Positions 1 to 9,385 are shown, counted from the stretch's first letter. The stretch: DNA of 64,000 nucleotides from DASXAI01 sp963798445 (GCA_963798445.1 CAWCTH010000002.1:682001-746000); one strand, 5' to 3'. Notes: generated by a model from the letters alone, not told the origin. Made by a program: numbers and translations.

Positions 1-1
1 G

Positions 2-532
2 ATCTCGGGGAGCACTCGCCAGGGTTCGACGAACACGGCACTGTGTAAGACGGCGGCGGCGTGGGCGCCGGCCGGTATCGCCGTCACGTGCTTCCCGGAC
101 GTGTCCGTCCTGCCCCACTTCAATCCCGACGACGATCGTGATCCGCTCCCGGCGTCGGTCGTGGCCCTCCGATCGGCCATCGCGTCGGCCGATGCCGTGA
201 TCTTCTGCACGCCCGAGTACGCCGGCACGCTTCCCGGATCGTTGAAGAACCTGCTCGACTGGACCGTCGGCGGGATCGAGCTGACCGACAAGCCCGTCGC
301 ATGGGTGAACGTCGCCGCCGACCCGCATCGGGGCCGAGGCGCGCACGCCACCCTCGCCACGGTGCTCGGCTACGTCGGGGCTCGTACCATCGACCGTGCC
401 TGCCGGCACGTACCCGTTCCCCGGGAGTCGGTCGGCGCCGATGGCCTCGTGGCCGACGAGTCGGTCCGTGACCAGATCGCACAGGTCGTTCAGGACTTGG
501 TCGACGCCACTCACGCTTCGGTTGGGCGCTGA
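2..532 (+). CDS. NADPH-dependent FMN reductase family protein (5' end outside window)
   Basis: Flavodoxin-fold reductase expected to reduce FMN, quinones or azo compounds with NAD(P)H in the cytoplasm. The reading frame is open from base 2: the residues ISGSTRQGSTNT encoded there are the phosphate-binding loop that normally lies about 10 residues after the start, so the true start is just outside the window and the first visible ATG/GTG is internal. The second flavin-contact motif, PEYAGTLPGSLKNLLDW, is at roughly bases 215-265. The C-terminus is complete. Downstream lies IS30 debris, so it has no operon partner on that side. The family call is firm; the substrate is not known. Confidence 0.85.
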   Translation: MSGSTRQGSTNTALCKTAAAWAPAGIAVTCFPDVSVLPHFNPDDDRDPLPASVVALRSAIASADAVIFCTPEYAGTLPGSLKNLLDWTVGGIELTDKPVAWVNVAADPHRGRGAHATLATVLGYVGARTIDRACRHVPVPRESVGADGLVADESVRDQIAQVVQDLVDATHASVGR

Positions 533-660
533 GCGTTCGCAGAGCACCGATGAGCACGCTTGGTAGGACCGCTCTCGCCCGGCGAGACGTTCTCGACCGG
601 AACCCACGCTGTGCGCGAGTTTCGGCGGCGGTTCTCGGTGCGTTTCGGTTTCTTGTTGCG

Positions 661-827
661 GAAGTGTTTTTATTAGGTAAGGGTTGTGAGGGTGTTTGTT
701 GAGTTTGTGGGTGATTTGTTGATGTTGTTTTTGTTGTAGATGTTGAGGTTGTTGTTTTTGTGTATTTATTGGTGTAGGAGGTTGTTGTTGTTTTTGTTGG
801 AGTTGTGTTTTATGGGTAGTGTGTGTC
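661..827. other. C-free G/T-rich stretch at the decayed end of the IS30 element
   Basis: About 166 bases of the + strand contain no cytosine and are almost only G and T, in a window that is otherwise very GC-rich. The bias fades gradually between about 828 and 1000 into normal sequence. Read on the - strand it continues the IS30 transposase reading frame in recognisable but heavily altered form (IYFCD near 838-850 is still visible). No gene is called here. Confidence 0.8.
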
Positions 828-1665
828 ACAGAAGTAGATCTGGACGTTGGTGGTGACGCTGAAGGTTAGGTGTTGAGCTATCTCGGAGTTTTGGTTTAGG
901 TGATTGATGGAACAGGTGCTGGGGTAGCGAGTTGATCTTGGTTGTTATGGTGGCGCGGATGGTCTCGGCGCTGTGGTTGTTGGGTAGGTGCAGCAGGATC
1001 ACGTAGCGGGTTGAGCGTTCCACCAGCGTGCCGACCGCTGACTTACCGGCTTTGCCGATGATCAAGTCGCCTTCTCAGTGGTGGGCACGGCTCGGTCAGC
1101 GACCTCGGTGGGACGATCGGAGATTATGACTATGTCGGGGATCCGGCCCCGCCGCTCGATCCTGGAGCGGTTCTTGCGCACCGCCTGTCCGGTGCGCAAG
1201 CAGGCCGCCAGTTCCTTGCGGAGCGCCTCTCGGCTCTGCACATACAACGACTGGTAGATCGTCTCGGTTGACACCCGCATCATCGGATCGTCGGGGAACT
1301 CGATCCGCAACTGCGCCGAGATCTGCGCCGGCGACCACGACTCCTCCGAGCCAGGTCTCGACCTGGGCTCGGAGCCGGACGCAACCGGCGAGCTTGGCCA
1401 GTTTGGGACGACGGGCCCGGTCGGCCGCCCGGCGATGCGCCCGCCACCCCCGATAACGCTCACGACCGCCGTTCACGTTCACCTCCCGAGACACCGTCGA
1501 AGTCGCCCGCCCCAACCCACGGGCGATCACCCGAAACGACGCACCCTCGTCGAGGCCCGAGCGGATCTCCTCACGCTCGGCAGCCGACAACAGCGCAGGT
1601 GACGGATCCCAATCGAGCAGCAGGGCCACCCCACCAGCAACGCGGACCACCAGCTGCACGAACAA
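826..1665 (-). pseudogene. IS30-family transposase, frameshifted and decayed
   Basis: Three overlapping frames on the - strand add up to one IS30 transposase. The N-terminal helix-turn-helix (FRVIARGLGRATSTVSREV) is in the frame of 1665-1096. The middle part, with the IS30 hallmarks SPAQISAQL and STETIYQSLYVQ, is in the frame of 1463-1062. The start of the DDE domain (IIGKAGKSAVGTLVERSTRYV) is in the frame of 1065-826. At least two frameshifts separate them. The C-terminal half of the DDE domain lies in the C-depleted region below 830 and has stops, so the element cannot make active transposase. Terminal inverted repeats were not recognised. Confidence 0.85.
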
Positions 1666-1994
1666 AGCAGACAGAGCAACCTCAGAGCCACATAGACAGA
1701 TAGCATCACATCAGCGAAAAACAAAATGATAAGCTAGAGTTAATAAGGAGTAAGCAAAGGATAAATGAAAATGATAAAGTAAAAAAATAAAAAATAAGAA
1801 GGAGGTGGAGGAGTGAGGAAGAACAGCAGCTTTGACGCATTCACGCACCGAGAAGCAGCCATTGCAGCCGCCACCGACCACGGTCCGCGACCGTGGCCGA
1901 CCCGGACGATCGATCACCAGCCGGCCCGTCGGCCTTTGTCGAGGTCATGTGGAACGCGAACAAGGACCCGATCGCCGGCCCACATGACCGCGGG
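1666..1994. other. Intergenic, A/G-rich remnant flank of the IS30 element
   Basis: No gene is supported. Bases about 1729-1816 of the + strand are almost only A and G with very few C or T, the counterpart on the upstream side of the transposase of the C-free stretch on the downstream side. From about 1840 the composition is normal again. Short ORFs here have no recognisable content. Confidence 0.6.
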
Positions 1995-2453
1995 CTAGGC
2001 GAGCTCCCAGTGCACCGTCACGTCGAAGTGGCCGGTCTGGGGATCGGGATCGCCGTAGATCTCCCAACGAACACCAGTCACCCCGCGACCCTCCGCGACG
2101 CACCACGCCCGAACCGCATCGTGGGCGGCACCGAGCTCTGAGGGCGCTCCCGTATGCAGCGTCGCCGCCGTCTCGGCCGCCGGCAACACCGAGGCGACGA
2201 CACGGCCGACGGGCTCGAAGGACCCGGTCACCTGGACGCCGACCTCCACCGCGACCTCGAGGTCTGTGGCGCCGTTGCGGTACAGCATGACGTTGTGACC
2301 GTCGCAGCGGAGGCCCGGAGTGGCGCCGAGGAACGTCCACACCTCGCCGAGCAGTGTGGGCCACAGCGCCGGGAACTCGCGCCACGTCGTCTTGGCCTTG
2401 ACCACGGCGATCGGACTCTCGGTCGTCCGCTCGATGATGACCTCGTACGCCAC
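1995..2453 (-). CDS. GyrI-like / AraC effector-binding domain protein
   Basis: A stand-alone small-molecule-binding domain of the GyrI-like (SOUL/AraC effector-binding) superfamily, 152 residues and so the usual length of a single domain. The opening pattern (YEVIIERTTESPIAVVKAKTTW) and the C-terminal VRWEIYGDPDP with HWELA are typical of it. There is no DNA-binding domain, so it is not a regulator by itself; such proteins may bind or hydrolyse small hydrophobic ligands. The GTG start at 2453 is preceded by a good GAGGAG site. It is transcribed away from the large cyclase gene at 2.7 kb; the two may share the roughly 290-base spacer as a divergent promoter region. Confidence 0.75.
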   Translation of the reverse strand: MAYEVIIERTTESPIAVVKAKTTWREFPALWPTLLGEVWTFLGATPGLRCDGHNVMLYRNGATDLEVAVEVGVQVTGSFEPVGRVVASVLPAAETAATLHTGAPSELGAAHDAVRAWCVAEGRGVTGVRWEIYGDPDPQTGHFDVTVHWELA

Positions 2454-2745
2454 GACAAGCTCCTCTTGAGAGGCTCCACGCCTGATGCGGAGTCGAACCT
2501 ACGTTGACGAGTCCGCCATGCTGACATGCGGTCGGGCGGCGAGGGGCGGGTGCGCCAGTCGTAAGCTGCAAATGCACAGATCGAAAGAATCTTCCGTTTC
2601 TTGGTATCTGGCCGGGTTCCTGTGTCTCCATCGTGTTGTCGCAAGGAGGTGTGGGAGTGCTACGGCACCAGCAATCCTTCGGAGGGCCTTTGGGGCGGCC
2701 CCACCGGGTGCTGATACGCGCGCGACACCGTGAACGCCGTCCGCG

Positions 2746-5700
2746 ATGACCTCCGCATCCACGAGCCGAGCACCCTTCGTCGGACGGTACGACGAGCTCG
2801 CCCGAGTCCGTGCGACGCTCGCGGCGAGCCACGCCAACGGCTTCGAACTCGTCGTGGTTACCGGCGAGCGTGGCATCGGAAAGACGCGTCTCCTTGCCAA
2901 AGCACTCGAAGTCGCTGGCAGCGCCATTGACCGGGTTGTCCAGCTGAGCTGCGTCGATCGACTAGCCGCTACTGACACCTTCCTGGACGACTTCATCAGG
3001 CAGCTCGTGGGCCGCGATGACGTCGCGCCACCGGTGACGCCACCGCCCGCCGGCACGTGGGAAGCGGAGCTGGCTTCCTCCACGCCGGCGGAGGTGGAGG
3101 CGCGCCAGCGCGCCTCGCTGGCGAGGGCCGCGGCGGGAGCCTTGCAGGCGACCGAGACCGGCGACGCCGTCCTGGTGGTCGAAGATCTCCATTGGGCGAC
3201 GACCACGACGCTCGCGTTCCTCGAGGTGCTCGTGCAGGAGATGACGGCGTCGCCGTATCGACGGGTGGCGCTGTTCATCACCCGTCGACCCGGAGCTCCA
3301 GGAGACGAGATCGATGCCGCCGTCAGGCGCCTCCTCGCCAGCCCTCGCGGCCAGGAGATCATCGTGGGCCCGCTGGCCGTCGAGGAGGAAGAAGCGCTCG
3401 TGCGGTCCCACACCACCGCACCGACGCGCACGTTCGTGGATCTCGTGCGGCGCACATCGGCGGGCAACCCGCTGGACATGCTCGCCACCATCGACGTCCT
3501 CAGGGAGCGCGGGATCGGGCCCAACATCACCCACGACGACCCCCGCATCCTGGGTCGGCTCCGGCTGCCGTTGCCCCCAGATGCCGACCCGGTCGTTGCC
3601 TGGTTGTCGAGTCTCCCTTCCGACCTGTGGAAGGTCATCTCGAGCTGCGCCATCCTCAATGACGAGTTCGACGTCGTCTCGGCCGCTGCCGCCAGCGATC
3701 TACCGTCAGCCGAGGTCGTCGCGCTGCTCGATCGCGCCTGTGAGATCGGCGCCTTGACGTCCGACGGCGTCACCTTCTGGTTCGCCCATCCCCACTACCG
3801 CGAAGTCTTGTCCACCGCGCTGAAGCCGAGCTCGCGTGCAGAGATCCACCTCCGGTGCCTGCACCACATCCAATCGTCGCCGAGCGGAGTGGCGGCGCGC
3901 GATCAGTACGCCATCGGCCATCACCTCCTGCAGGCGGGGCCAGCGATGGACGCCGGCGAGCGGTGGAGCGGCTTGTCGAATGCGGGCGCCGCGGCAATCG
4001 CGCGCGCCGATTGGGTGGACGCGGGACGCTTTCTCGAGGCTGCCATCATCGATCGCCCGGACAACCTGCCCCGCAAGGAACTGGCGCTCTTGCACCTGCG
4101 CGCCGGGCAAGCCCACTTCTTCAGTCACGACGCCGATGCCGCTCGTCGCCACTTGCTGGCGTCGGTGGATCTGGCGAAGGCAGTGGACGACCAGCGGACC
4201 TGGGCGCTCGCCGCTCGCACGTTGACGCGCCAGGACAACACCGTGAACGCACAGTCGTACCAGCGACTCAGCAGCATGGAGGTCATCCGGGACTTTCTCG
4301 ACGTCGCCCGGGATCCCGTAGAGAAGGCCCTGGCGCTCGAAGTGCTCGCCGAGGCCCATTCCTCGGCCGGGCTCGACGAGGATGCGAATCGACTGGCTGG
4401 CGAGGCGATCCAGCTCCTCGACGGGTCGGGCGACGACAAAGCGCTCGCGCTCTGTTATTTCTCCCAGGCCTACGGCGCGCTCGCCGCCCTTCGTCTGCGC
4501 CATGGCCGCGCCGTCGAAACCAAGGCGCTGCTGCACGCCGGCAAGACCGGCGACTGGTTCGTGCCCATGGCCATCAAGTCGCGATTGGCCTTTCTCCACA
4601 TCGGCCTGGGTGACCTGGCAGGCGCCGACGCCCTCGCTTCGGAGGCCATCGCCGTTGCCTCCACCTACCACGAGTTCGCCGCCCTGTCACTCGGGCACAC
4701 CGCGCGTGCGGCGATCGCCATGCTCCACGGCGACCTCGCCGCCGCCGACCGCCACGCCGATCGAGCCGCCTGGGCGGCGCGCCGTTGTGGGCATGCGTCG
4801 GCGGCGTACCACCTCGCGCCGTTGCGGACCGCGCTGCACCTGGCCCAGGGACGCACCGACGACGCCGAGACGGAGGCCGGGGCATGGAGCGGCCTTCCGA
4901 ACGCGGCGCTCGCGCCCCTCCGGGCGATGATCGAGCGTCGGCGGGGCTCGATGATCTCGGTGCCGAGCCGGCCGCCGACCCACCATGTGACCTGGCTCGG
5001 AGCGGGCGTCCTCGCCGCCCAGGTCACCGATGCGTTGGAGGCAGGAGACGGATCGTGGCTCGAGTCGGCCATCGGACAGCTCGAAGTCGTCCAGCAGCGG
5101 GAGTTGGTCTTCACCGCCAGCTTCCCCGGTGCGCTGCCGCGCCTGCTGGCCGATTCCCTGTGCGCGGTGGAGCGGTACGACGATGCGCTCGATCGGTACC
5201 TCCACATCGTTCCGCAGCTGCGCGACGCCGGGGCGTACCCGGATCTGGTGCGGGCGTTGATCGGGCAGTGCCGGGCGGACAGCCGGTCGCGAACGGGATC
5301 GCGCGATCGCGCCCGCCACGCCGCCACGGAGGCACTCGAGTTGGCCCGTCGCCTCGACCTGGCGTCTCTGCAGTCCGAGGCTTCCGCGCTGCTCCGCCGG
5401 GACATCGACGTCCACTCGACCATCCGCCGCCGGCAAGGGGTCTGGCGCGTGATCCTCCTCACCGACATCGTGGGCTCGACGCTCGTCAGCCAACACCTCG
5501 GCGACGTGGCGTACCACCGGCTCGTCATGGTGCACCACGGCCTCGTGCGGGAGTGCATCGAGCAACGAGGCGGCAACGAGTTCGGCGACACCGGCGACGG
5601 CCTGTTCGTGTGGTTCTCCAGCACGGAGGAGGCCTTGGATGCGGCCCTGGCGATCCAGGCCGAGACCACGCTGGCGCTCTCTCTCGCGTCCAGTCATCGC

Positions 5701-5967
5701 CTCGCCATCAAGGTCGCCTTGAGCGGCGGGGAACCCCTGTTCCAGGACGGCCGGCCGTATGGCGTCGTGGTCAACCGCGCCGCTCGTCTCATCGGGCTGG
5801 CGAAAGGGGGAGACATCGTCGCCGACGAGGCCGTGACCGAAGATCTCGACCGGTCCCAGGTGGAGATCCGGTTCGGCTCGCCGGTCGAGCTGCGCGGGAT
5901 CGGCGAGCACCGTCCCGCGTGGATATCGCCTCGAGAGGAGGAGCCGCTCTCCGCTGACCCTGTCTGA
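2746..5967 (+). CDS. AAA-type ATPase / TPR-like regulator with C-terminal class III nucleotide cyclase
   Basis: A 1073-residue signalling protein. An N-terminal STAND-like ATPase has Walker A GERGIGKT at residues 40-47 and Walker B VLVVEDLHWA at about 142-151. It is followed by a long helical region (about 370-850) rich in Ala/Leu repeats resembling TPR. A C-terminal class III cyclase homology domain starts near residue 899, with LLTDIVGST carrying a metal-binding Asp and GDTGDG near 947. The usual actinobacterial order is cyclase first, so this is the reversed arrangement; compare the gene at 55.5 kb. It probably makes or senses cyclic nucleotide in response to a signal received by the helical part. 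No LuxR HTH is present. The start is the ATG after two upstream in-frame possibilities and has no strong ribosome site. Confidence 0.85.
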   Translation: MTSASTSRAPFVGRYDELARVRATLAASHANGFELVVVTGERGIGKTRLLAKALEVAGSAIDRVVQLSCVDRLAATDTFLDDFIRQLVGRDDVAPPVTPPPAGTWEAELASSTPAEVEARQRASLARAAAGALQATETGDAVLVVEDLHWATTTTLAFLEVLVQEMTASPYRRVALFITRRPGAPGDEIDAAVRRLLASPRGQEIIVGPLAVEEEEALVRSHTTAPTRTFVDLVRRTSAGNPLDMLATIDVLRERGIGPNITHDDPRILGRLRLPLPPDADPVVAWLSSLPSDLWKVISSCAILNDEFDVVSAAAASDLPSAEVVALLDRACEIGALTSDGVTFWFAHPHYREVLSTALKPSSRAEIHLRCLHHIQSSPSGVAARDQYAIGHHLLQAGPAMDAGERWSGLSNAGAAAIARADWVDAGRFLEAAIIDRPDNLPRKELALLHLRAGQAHFFSHDADAARRHLLASVDLAKAVDDQRTWALAARTLTRQDNTVNAQSYQRLSSMEVIRDFLDVARDPVEKALALEVLAEAHSSAGLDEDANRLAGEAIQLLDGSGDDKALALCYFSQAYGALAALRLRHGRAVETKALLHAGKTGDWFVPMAIKSRLAFLHIGLGDLAGADALASEAIAVASTYHEFAALSLGHTARAAIAMLHGDLAAADRHADRAAWAARRCGHASAAYHLAPLRTALHLAQGRTDDAETEAGAWSGLPNAALAPLRAMIERRRGSMISVPSRPPTHHVTWLGAGVLAAQVTDALEAGDGSWLESAIGQLEVVQQRELVFTASFPGALPRLLADSLCAVERYDDALDRYLHIVPQLRDAGAYPDLVRALIGQCRADSRSRTGSRDRARHAATEALELARRLDLASLQSEASALLRRDIDVHSTIRRRQGVWRVILLTDIVGSTLVSQHLGDVAYHRLVMVHHGLVRECIEQRGGNEFGDTGDGLFVWFSSTEEALDAALAIQAETTLALSLASSHRLAIKVALSGGEPLFQDGRPYGVVVNRAARLIGLAKGGDIVADEAVTEDLDRSQVEIRFGSPVELRGIGEHRPAWISPREEEPLSADPV

Positions 5968-6021
5968 GCGCCACGGCGCCGTTCCGGCTCAATCAATTAC
6001 CCAGACCAGAAGGAGATGCGC

Positions 6022-7050
6022 ATGGCCATCGGACCGAACTGGAGCAAGGGCAACCACGACGAGTACGTCAATCTCGAGAACTACTTCAACGCCACGACAG
6101 GTGACCACGACGGGCTCCGAGCCTTCGCTGCGGCGCTCCGAGATCCCGATGGAACGGCGAACGTCATGTGCGAACGCGCCAGGTTGTTTGCCGACCACAT
6201 ACCAGCCGCAGCACGGCCCCAGGTCCGAGCCAGCTTCGCGAGGATCGCCCAGAACTGGTACGGAGATGGTGGGGAGCCGATGTGGCATCGCTCGACCCGC
6301 ACTCACCCTGCTGAGATGCACCGGGTCACGTGTGCCTCCGAAGCGTTCTTGGCTGATCTGCTCGTGGCCGGCGCCGCCGGCTGCGAGTTCTACGGCCAGT
6401 GCAACCACCCCGAGTACGAGACGTGGATCACCTGGCCCCTCAATGGCTTCATCGACGAATACGTCAAAGTGTTCAGGTATACGGGCGACAACTACCTGTA
6501 CAACCGGGCGATGTACCCGCCCGCCGTCACCCTCACCATGGAGGACCGGCACGCGCTGGCGAACTTGGATGACGACGTACTCCAAGCGTTGCAGCAATTC
6601 AAGGCGGCTGACGTGCGCAAGCACGCGGCGGCGGCCAATGCCGACCTGATCGTTGAGCTACGGGCCCGCCGACGTGCGCTCCACCTACCGGTCGGAGCCG
6701 GAGATCAGCAACAGCTCGACGATGCGGTCCGCGACGCCGAGAATGCGCTGATCGAGCAGCTGGCCCAGCATCCCGATCCGAAGAACACGGCCTTCAAGGG
6801 CACGGCGCTGGCCATAGCCGACGATCGTGGCTTACGGCTGATCGGTGATGTGCGCGTCCAGTACCTCGAGGACTTCCTCAGCGATCCTCGCGAGCCGGCG
6901 CTGAACCAACCGCCGGCGGCGATGTTCACGCCGGCGGGGGCGCCCGCCCAAGGCGTTCGTTTCCGGTGGGATCGGACCCTGCCCGGGGCCTGGCCCGCCT
7001 ACCCGCCGATCGCCACGCGCGCCAAGACGCTCCAGGACCTCCTTCCTTGA
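6022..7050 (+). CDS. Unknown protein co-transcribed with a DyP peroxidase
   Basis: I do not recognise this 342-residue protein. It has no signal peptide, no membrane segment and no nucleotide-binding motif that I can see. It is rich in aromatic residues in the middle (WITWPLNGFIDEYVKVFRY, then NYLYNRAMYPP) and has a charged, probably helical stretch around residues 190-260. An ATG six bases earlier (6016) abuts the AGAAGGAG site with no spacing, so the ATG at 6022 is the better start. Its stop codon overlaps the TTG start of the DyP peroxidase (TTGA), so the two are likely translationally coupled and work together. A substrate-supplying or structural partner of the peroxidase is an inference only. 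Confidence 0.75.
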   Translation: MAIGPNWSKGNHDEYVNLENYFNATTGDHDGLRAFAAALRDPDGTANVMCERARLFADHIPAAARPQVRASFARIAQNWYGDGGEPMWHRSTRTHPAEMHRVTCASEAFLADLLVAGAAGCEFYGQCNHPEYETWITWPLNGFIDEYVKVFRYTGDNYLYNRAMYPPAVTLTMEDRHALANLDDDVLQALQQFKAADVRKHAAAANADLIVELRARRRALHLPVGAGDQQQLDDAVRDAENALIEQLAQHPDPKNTAFKGTALAIADDRGLRLIGDVRVQYLEDFLSDPREPALNQPPAAMFTPAGAPAQGVRFRWDRTLPGAWPAYPPIATRAKTLQDLLP

Positions 7051-8459
7051 GCACCTACTCCTCGCCAGGCACTGGAGCAGCGTCGGTCGGATCGCTGTTG
7101 CAGCTGGACGGTCCGATCCCCTACGACGGCGCTGGCCCACCCCCGCCCGACATCCTGCGCGAGTTGCGTCGAGTGCAAGGCAACATCCTCCAGCCGCATG
7201 GGCGACGCTTCGCGCTCCACGTCCTGCTGCGCTTCACGTCGCCGGATCCGGCACGAGCGTGGCTGGCGTGGTTGGCGGACCAACTCACGACGGCGGCCGA
7301 CGAGTTGACAGCCCGGCTGGACAACTCGCGCCGCCCGCTCTTCCTGTCATTGGCGATGAGCGCCCACGGACTCTCGGCGGCGGGCTACGCGCTCGGATCT
7401 GATCGTGGCGGGCTGCAGGCTGTCTTCTCACAAGGAATGGCGCGTCGCCAGGCCGCGCTCTCGGACCCGCCGCGTGCTGAGTGGGAGCCGCCGTATCGCG
7501 AAGGCTGTGACGGGCTGCTGATCGTGGCCGCCAACGATCCGGAGGAAGCGTGGAGGCAGTTCCGCACGTTGTTCGCCGACCGACCGATCGACGGGGTCGC
7601 CGTCGTCGGCGTCGAGATCGGTCAACGCATGAACAACAACTTCGGACAGGACGTGGAGCACTTCGGCTACGTCGACGGTACGAGTCAGCCGCTGTTCCTG
7701 CTCACCGACGTCAAGCGCGACGAGCAGCGCCATCGAATCCACGACTGGTCCCCGGCGTTTCCGCCCCGACAAGTACTCGTCGCCTGCCCAGGCGGCTATG
7801 GCAGCTACCTCGTCTTCCGGAAGTTGGAGCAGAACCTGGCGGCGTTCGCGGCTACGAGAGAGCAGCTGCGGGCTCGTATGGGCGACGGCGACTCGGCCCT
7901 CGCCGGCGCCAGCATCGTCGGCCGCTATGAAGACGGCCGGCCGGCGGGCCTTCGCGATCGGGGGCACCCGGTCCTGCCGGTCGAGAACGGCTTCCTGTTC
8001 GACAGTGACCCACCGGCGTGCCCAATCGGATCGCACGTGCGCATCGTGAACCCCCGCACCGACCGCGACCGCTCTCGCATGATCGCCCGGCGCGGGATCC
8101 CGTATGGCCGCCCGCCGAACGGCGCGGCGTGGACGTCGCCGACGAGCCTTCCGCCGGATGGGTTCGGTCTGCTGTTCATGGCGTACATGGCCGACATCGG
8201 CGCGCAGTTCGAGGCCATCCAGATCGCGGCCAACGGCGCCGGCGGCCTCCGGGATCCGTTGATCGGCCAAGGCCCCGACACGCCCGGCGCCAACGGCACC
8301 GGGTACGGCGGGGCGCCCGTGCGACTCCGAGGCGGGGAGTACTTCCTGGCGCCTCCCCCAGCGCTGCTCGCAGGAGTTGCCGATGCCGCGTCGAGCGACC
8401 CCGCCACGACGTCGGATGCCGGTGGGCGACGGGCCGTCGGATCATACGAGCGGTTGTAA
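7047..8459 (+). CDS. DyP-type heme peroxidase
   Basis: Dye-decolourising peroxidase of about 470 residues, oxidising phenolic or dye-like substrates with hydrogen peroxide through heme b. The family motif GYVDG (catalytic Asp) is at about residue 207, and the proximal heme-ligand His is in CPIGSHVRIVNPR near residue 328. These are followed by RRGIPYG and the C-terminal LLFMAYMADIGAQFE. No Tat signal is visible, so it is probably cytosolic. The frame is open upstream to 6966, but the TTG at 7047 overlapping the stop of the preceding gene is the natural start; the first clear family homology begins at about 7140. The proline-rich N-terminal part is longer than in small DyPs. Confidence 0.88.
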   Translation: MSTYSSPGTGAASVGSLLQLDGPIPYDGAGPPPPDILRELRRVQGNILQPHGRRFALHVLLRFTSPDPARAWLAWLADQLTTAADELTARLDNSRRPLFLSLAMSAHGLSAAGYALGSDRGGLQAVFSQGMARRQAALSDPPRAEWEPPYREGCDGLLIVAANDPEEAWRQFRTLFADRPIDGVAVVGVEIGQRMNNNFGQDVEHFGYVDGTSQPLFLLTDVKRDEQRHRIHDWSPAFPPRQVLVACPGGYGSYLVFRKLEQNLAAFAATREQLRARMGDGDSALAGASIVGRYEDGRPAGLRDRGHPVLPVENGFLFDSDPPACPIGSHVRIVNPRTDRDRSRMIARRGIPYGRPPNGAAWTSPTSLPPDGFGLLFMAYMADIGAQFEAIQIAANGAGGLRDPLIGQGPDTPGANGTGYGGAPVRLRGGEYFLAPPPALLAGVADAASSDPATTSDAGGRRAVGSYERL

Positions 8460-8566
8460 CGGGCGCTGGTCGAGGACGCCCTCTCCACCCGGCCGGACGA
8501 GGGCCACGCCCGCGGGTTGTGAAAGCGTGGCGTGGATCACCAGGGCAGTCAAGGAGAGCGAACCCA

Positions 8567-9178
8567 ATGGACTACAGCCAGTTGTCGATGCCCCTCGGCG
8601 AAGCCATGTTCACCCAGCGCTCGATCCGACGGTTCAAGCCGGACCCCATTCCGCTCGCCGACCTTCAGCTCGTCATCGAAGCGGCCGTGAAGGCGCCGAA
8701 CGGCGGCAACCAGCAGGTCGGACGGTTCCTCGTCGTGAACGACCGCACGACCATTCGGGAGTTCGGCCCGCTCTACCGCGAGGCGTGGTGGGCGAAACGT
8801 CGCGACGAGGGGTTCCAGGGGCCGGAGGACCTCCCGGCGCGCTATCAGCCCGCCGCCGGGCTGGCCGACGCGATCGCGGACGCGCCCTGCATCGTCTTCG
8901 CGCTGGCCATGCACAACGGGCCCGCCAACTCCGTCATCCCCGCCGTCCAGAACCTCATGCTGGCGGCACGCGCCCTCGGCATCGGCTCCGTGCCGACGAC
9001 CCTCCACCCGTGCGTGATGGATCGCTTCCACGCGATGTTCGCCATCCCCGACGATGTCCGATTCCATCTCTGCGTGCCGCTCGGCTACCCGCAGGGCAAC
9101 TTCGGCCCCACCGTGCGCAAGCCGACGTCGGAGACGACCTTCCTCGACCGGTGGGACGCTCCGGTCCCGTGGACATGA
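8567..9178 (+). CDS. Nitroreductase family protein
   Basis: FMN-dependent nitroreductase-fold enzyme of 203 residues. The N-terminal TQRSIRRFKPDPI is the classic FMN phosphate-contact motif, APNGGNQQ the second FMN-binding loop, and LMLAARALGIGSVPTT the conserved helix of the dimer interface. The start is the ATG after AAGGAG (8551-8556); the open frame extends far upstream but without homology. It probably reduces nitro compounds, quinones or an unsaturated metabolite with NAD(P)H. It follows the DyP gene by about 100 bases on the same strand and could be in the same transcript. Confidence 0.88.
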   Translation: MDYSQLSMPLGEAMFTQRSIRRFKPDPIPLADLQLVIEAAVKAPNGGNQQVGRFLVVNDRTTIREFGPLYREAWWAKRRDEGFQGPEDLPARYQPAAGLADAIADAPCIVFALAMHNGPANSVIPAVQNLMLAARALGIGSVPTTLHPCVMDRFHAMFAIPDDVRFHLCVPLGYPQGNFGPTVRKPTSETTFLDRWDAPVPWT

Positions 9179-9209
9179 TCGAGGGACACGCATGAACCAG
9201 CCCTAAGGG

Positions 9210-9385
9210 GTGCACCTCATCGTCGGTGGCCACCCGCCGGGCGGTCCCGCCGCCCACGTGACGGTCGCGGCGGAACATCCACTGACGGCTGGGCTGCCCG
9301 CCACCTTCGACGCGGTCGACGAGCTGTACCTCGTCGAGCTGCTGGACCGTGACAACGCCCGAGTGTTGCTGACCTCAATCGTGCA
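9210..9385 (+). pseudogene. ThuA-like domain C-terminal fragment
   Basis: About 57 codons read as a piece of a ThuA/trehalose-utilisation-like domain: EHPLTAGLPATFDAVDELYLVELLD is the region around the conserved HP..G.P..F...DELY motif. The N-terminal two-thirds are missing and the frame then runs into the antisense of the convergent LLM oxidoreductase, so this is debris of a deleted gene. The fragment is short, hence the limited confidence. Confidence 0.45.

Noticed and set aside
661..827. Diversity-generating retroelement mutagenesis as the cause of the base bias
   Set aside because: DGRs change A, not C; no reverse transcriptase or template repeat is present.
2475..2530. GGTTCGACTCC on the - strand resembling a tRNA or tmRNA T-arm
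   Set aside because: The stem does not pair and no other arm is present.
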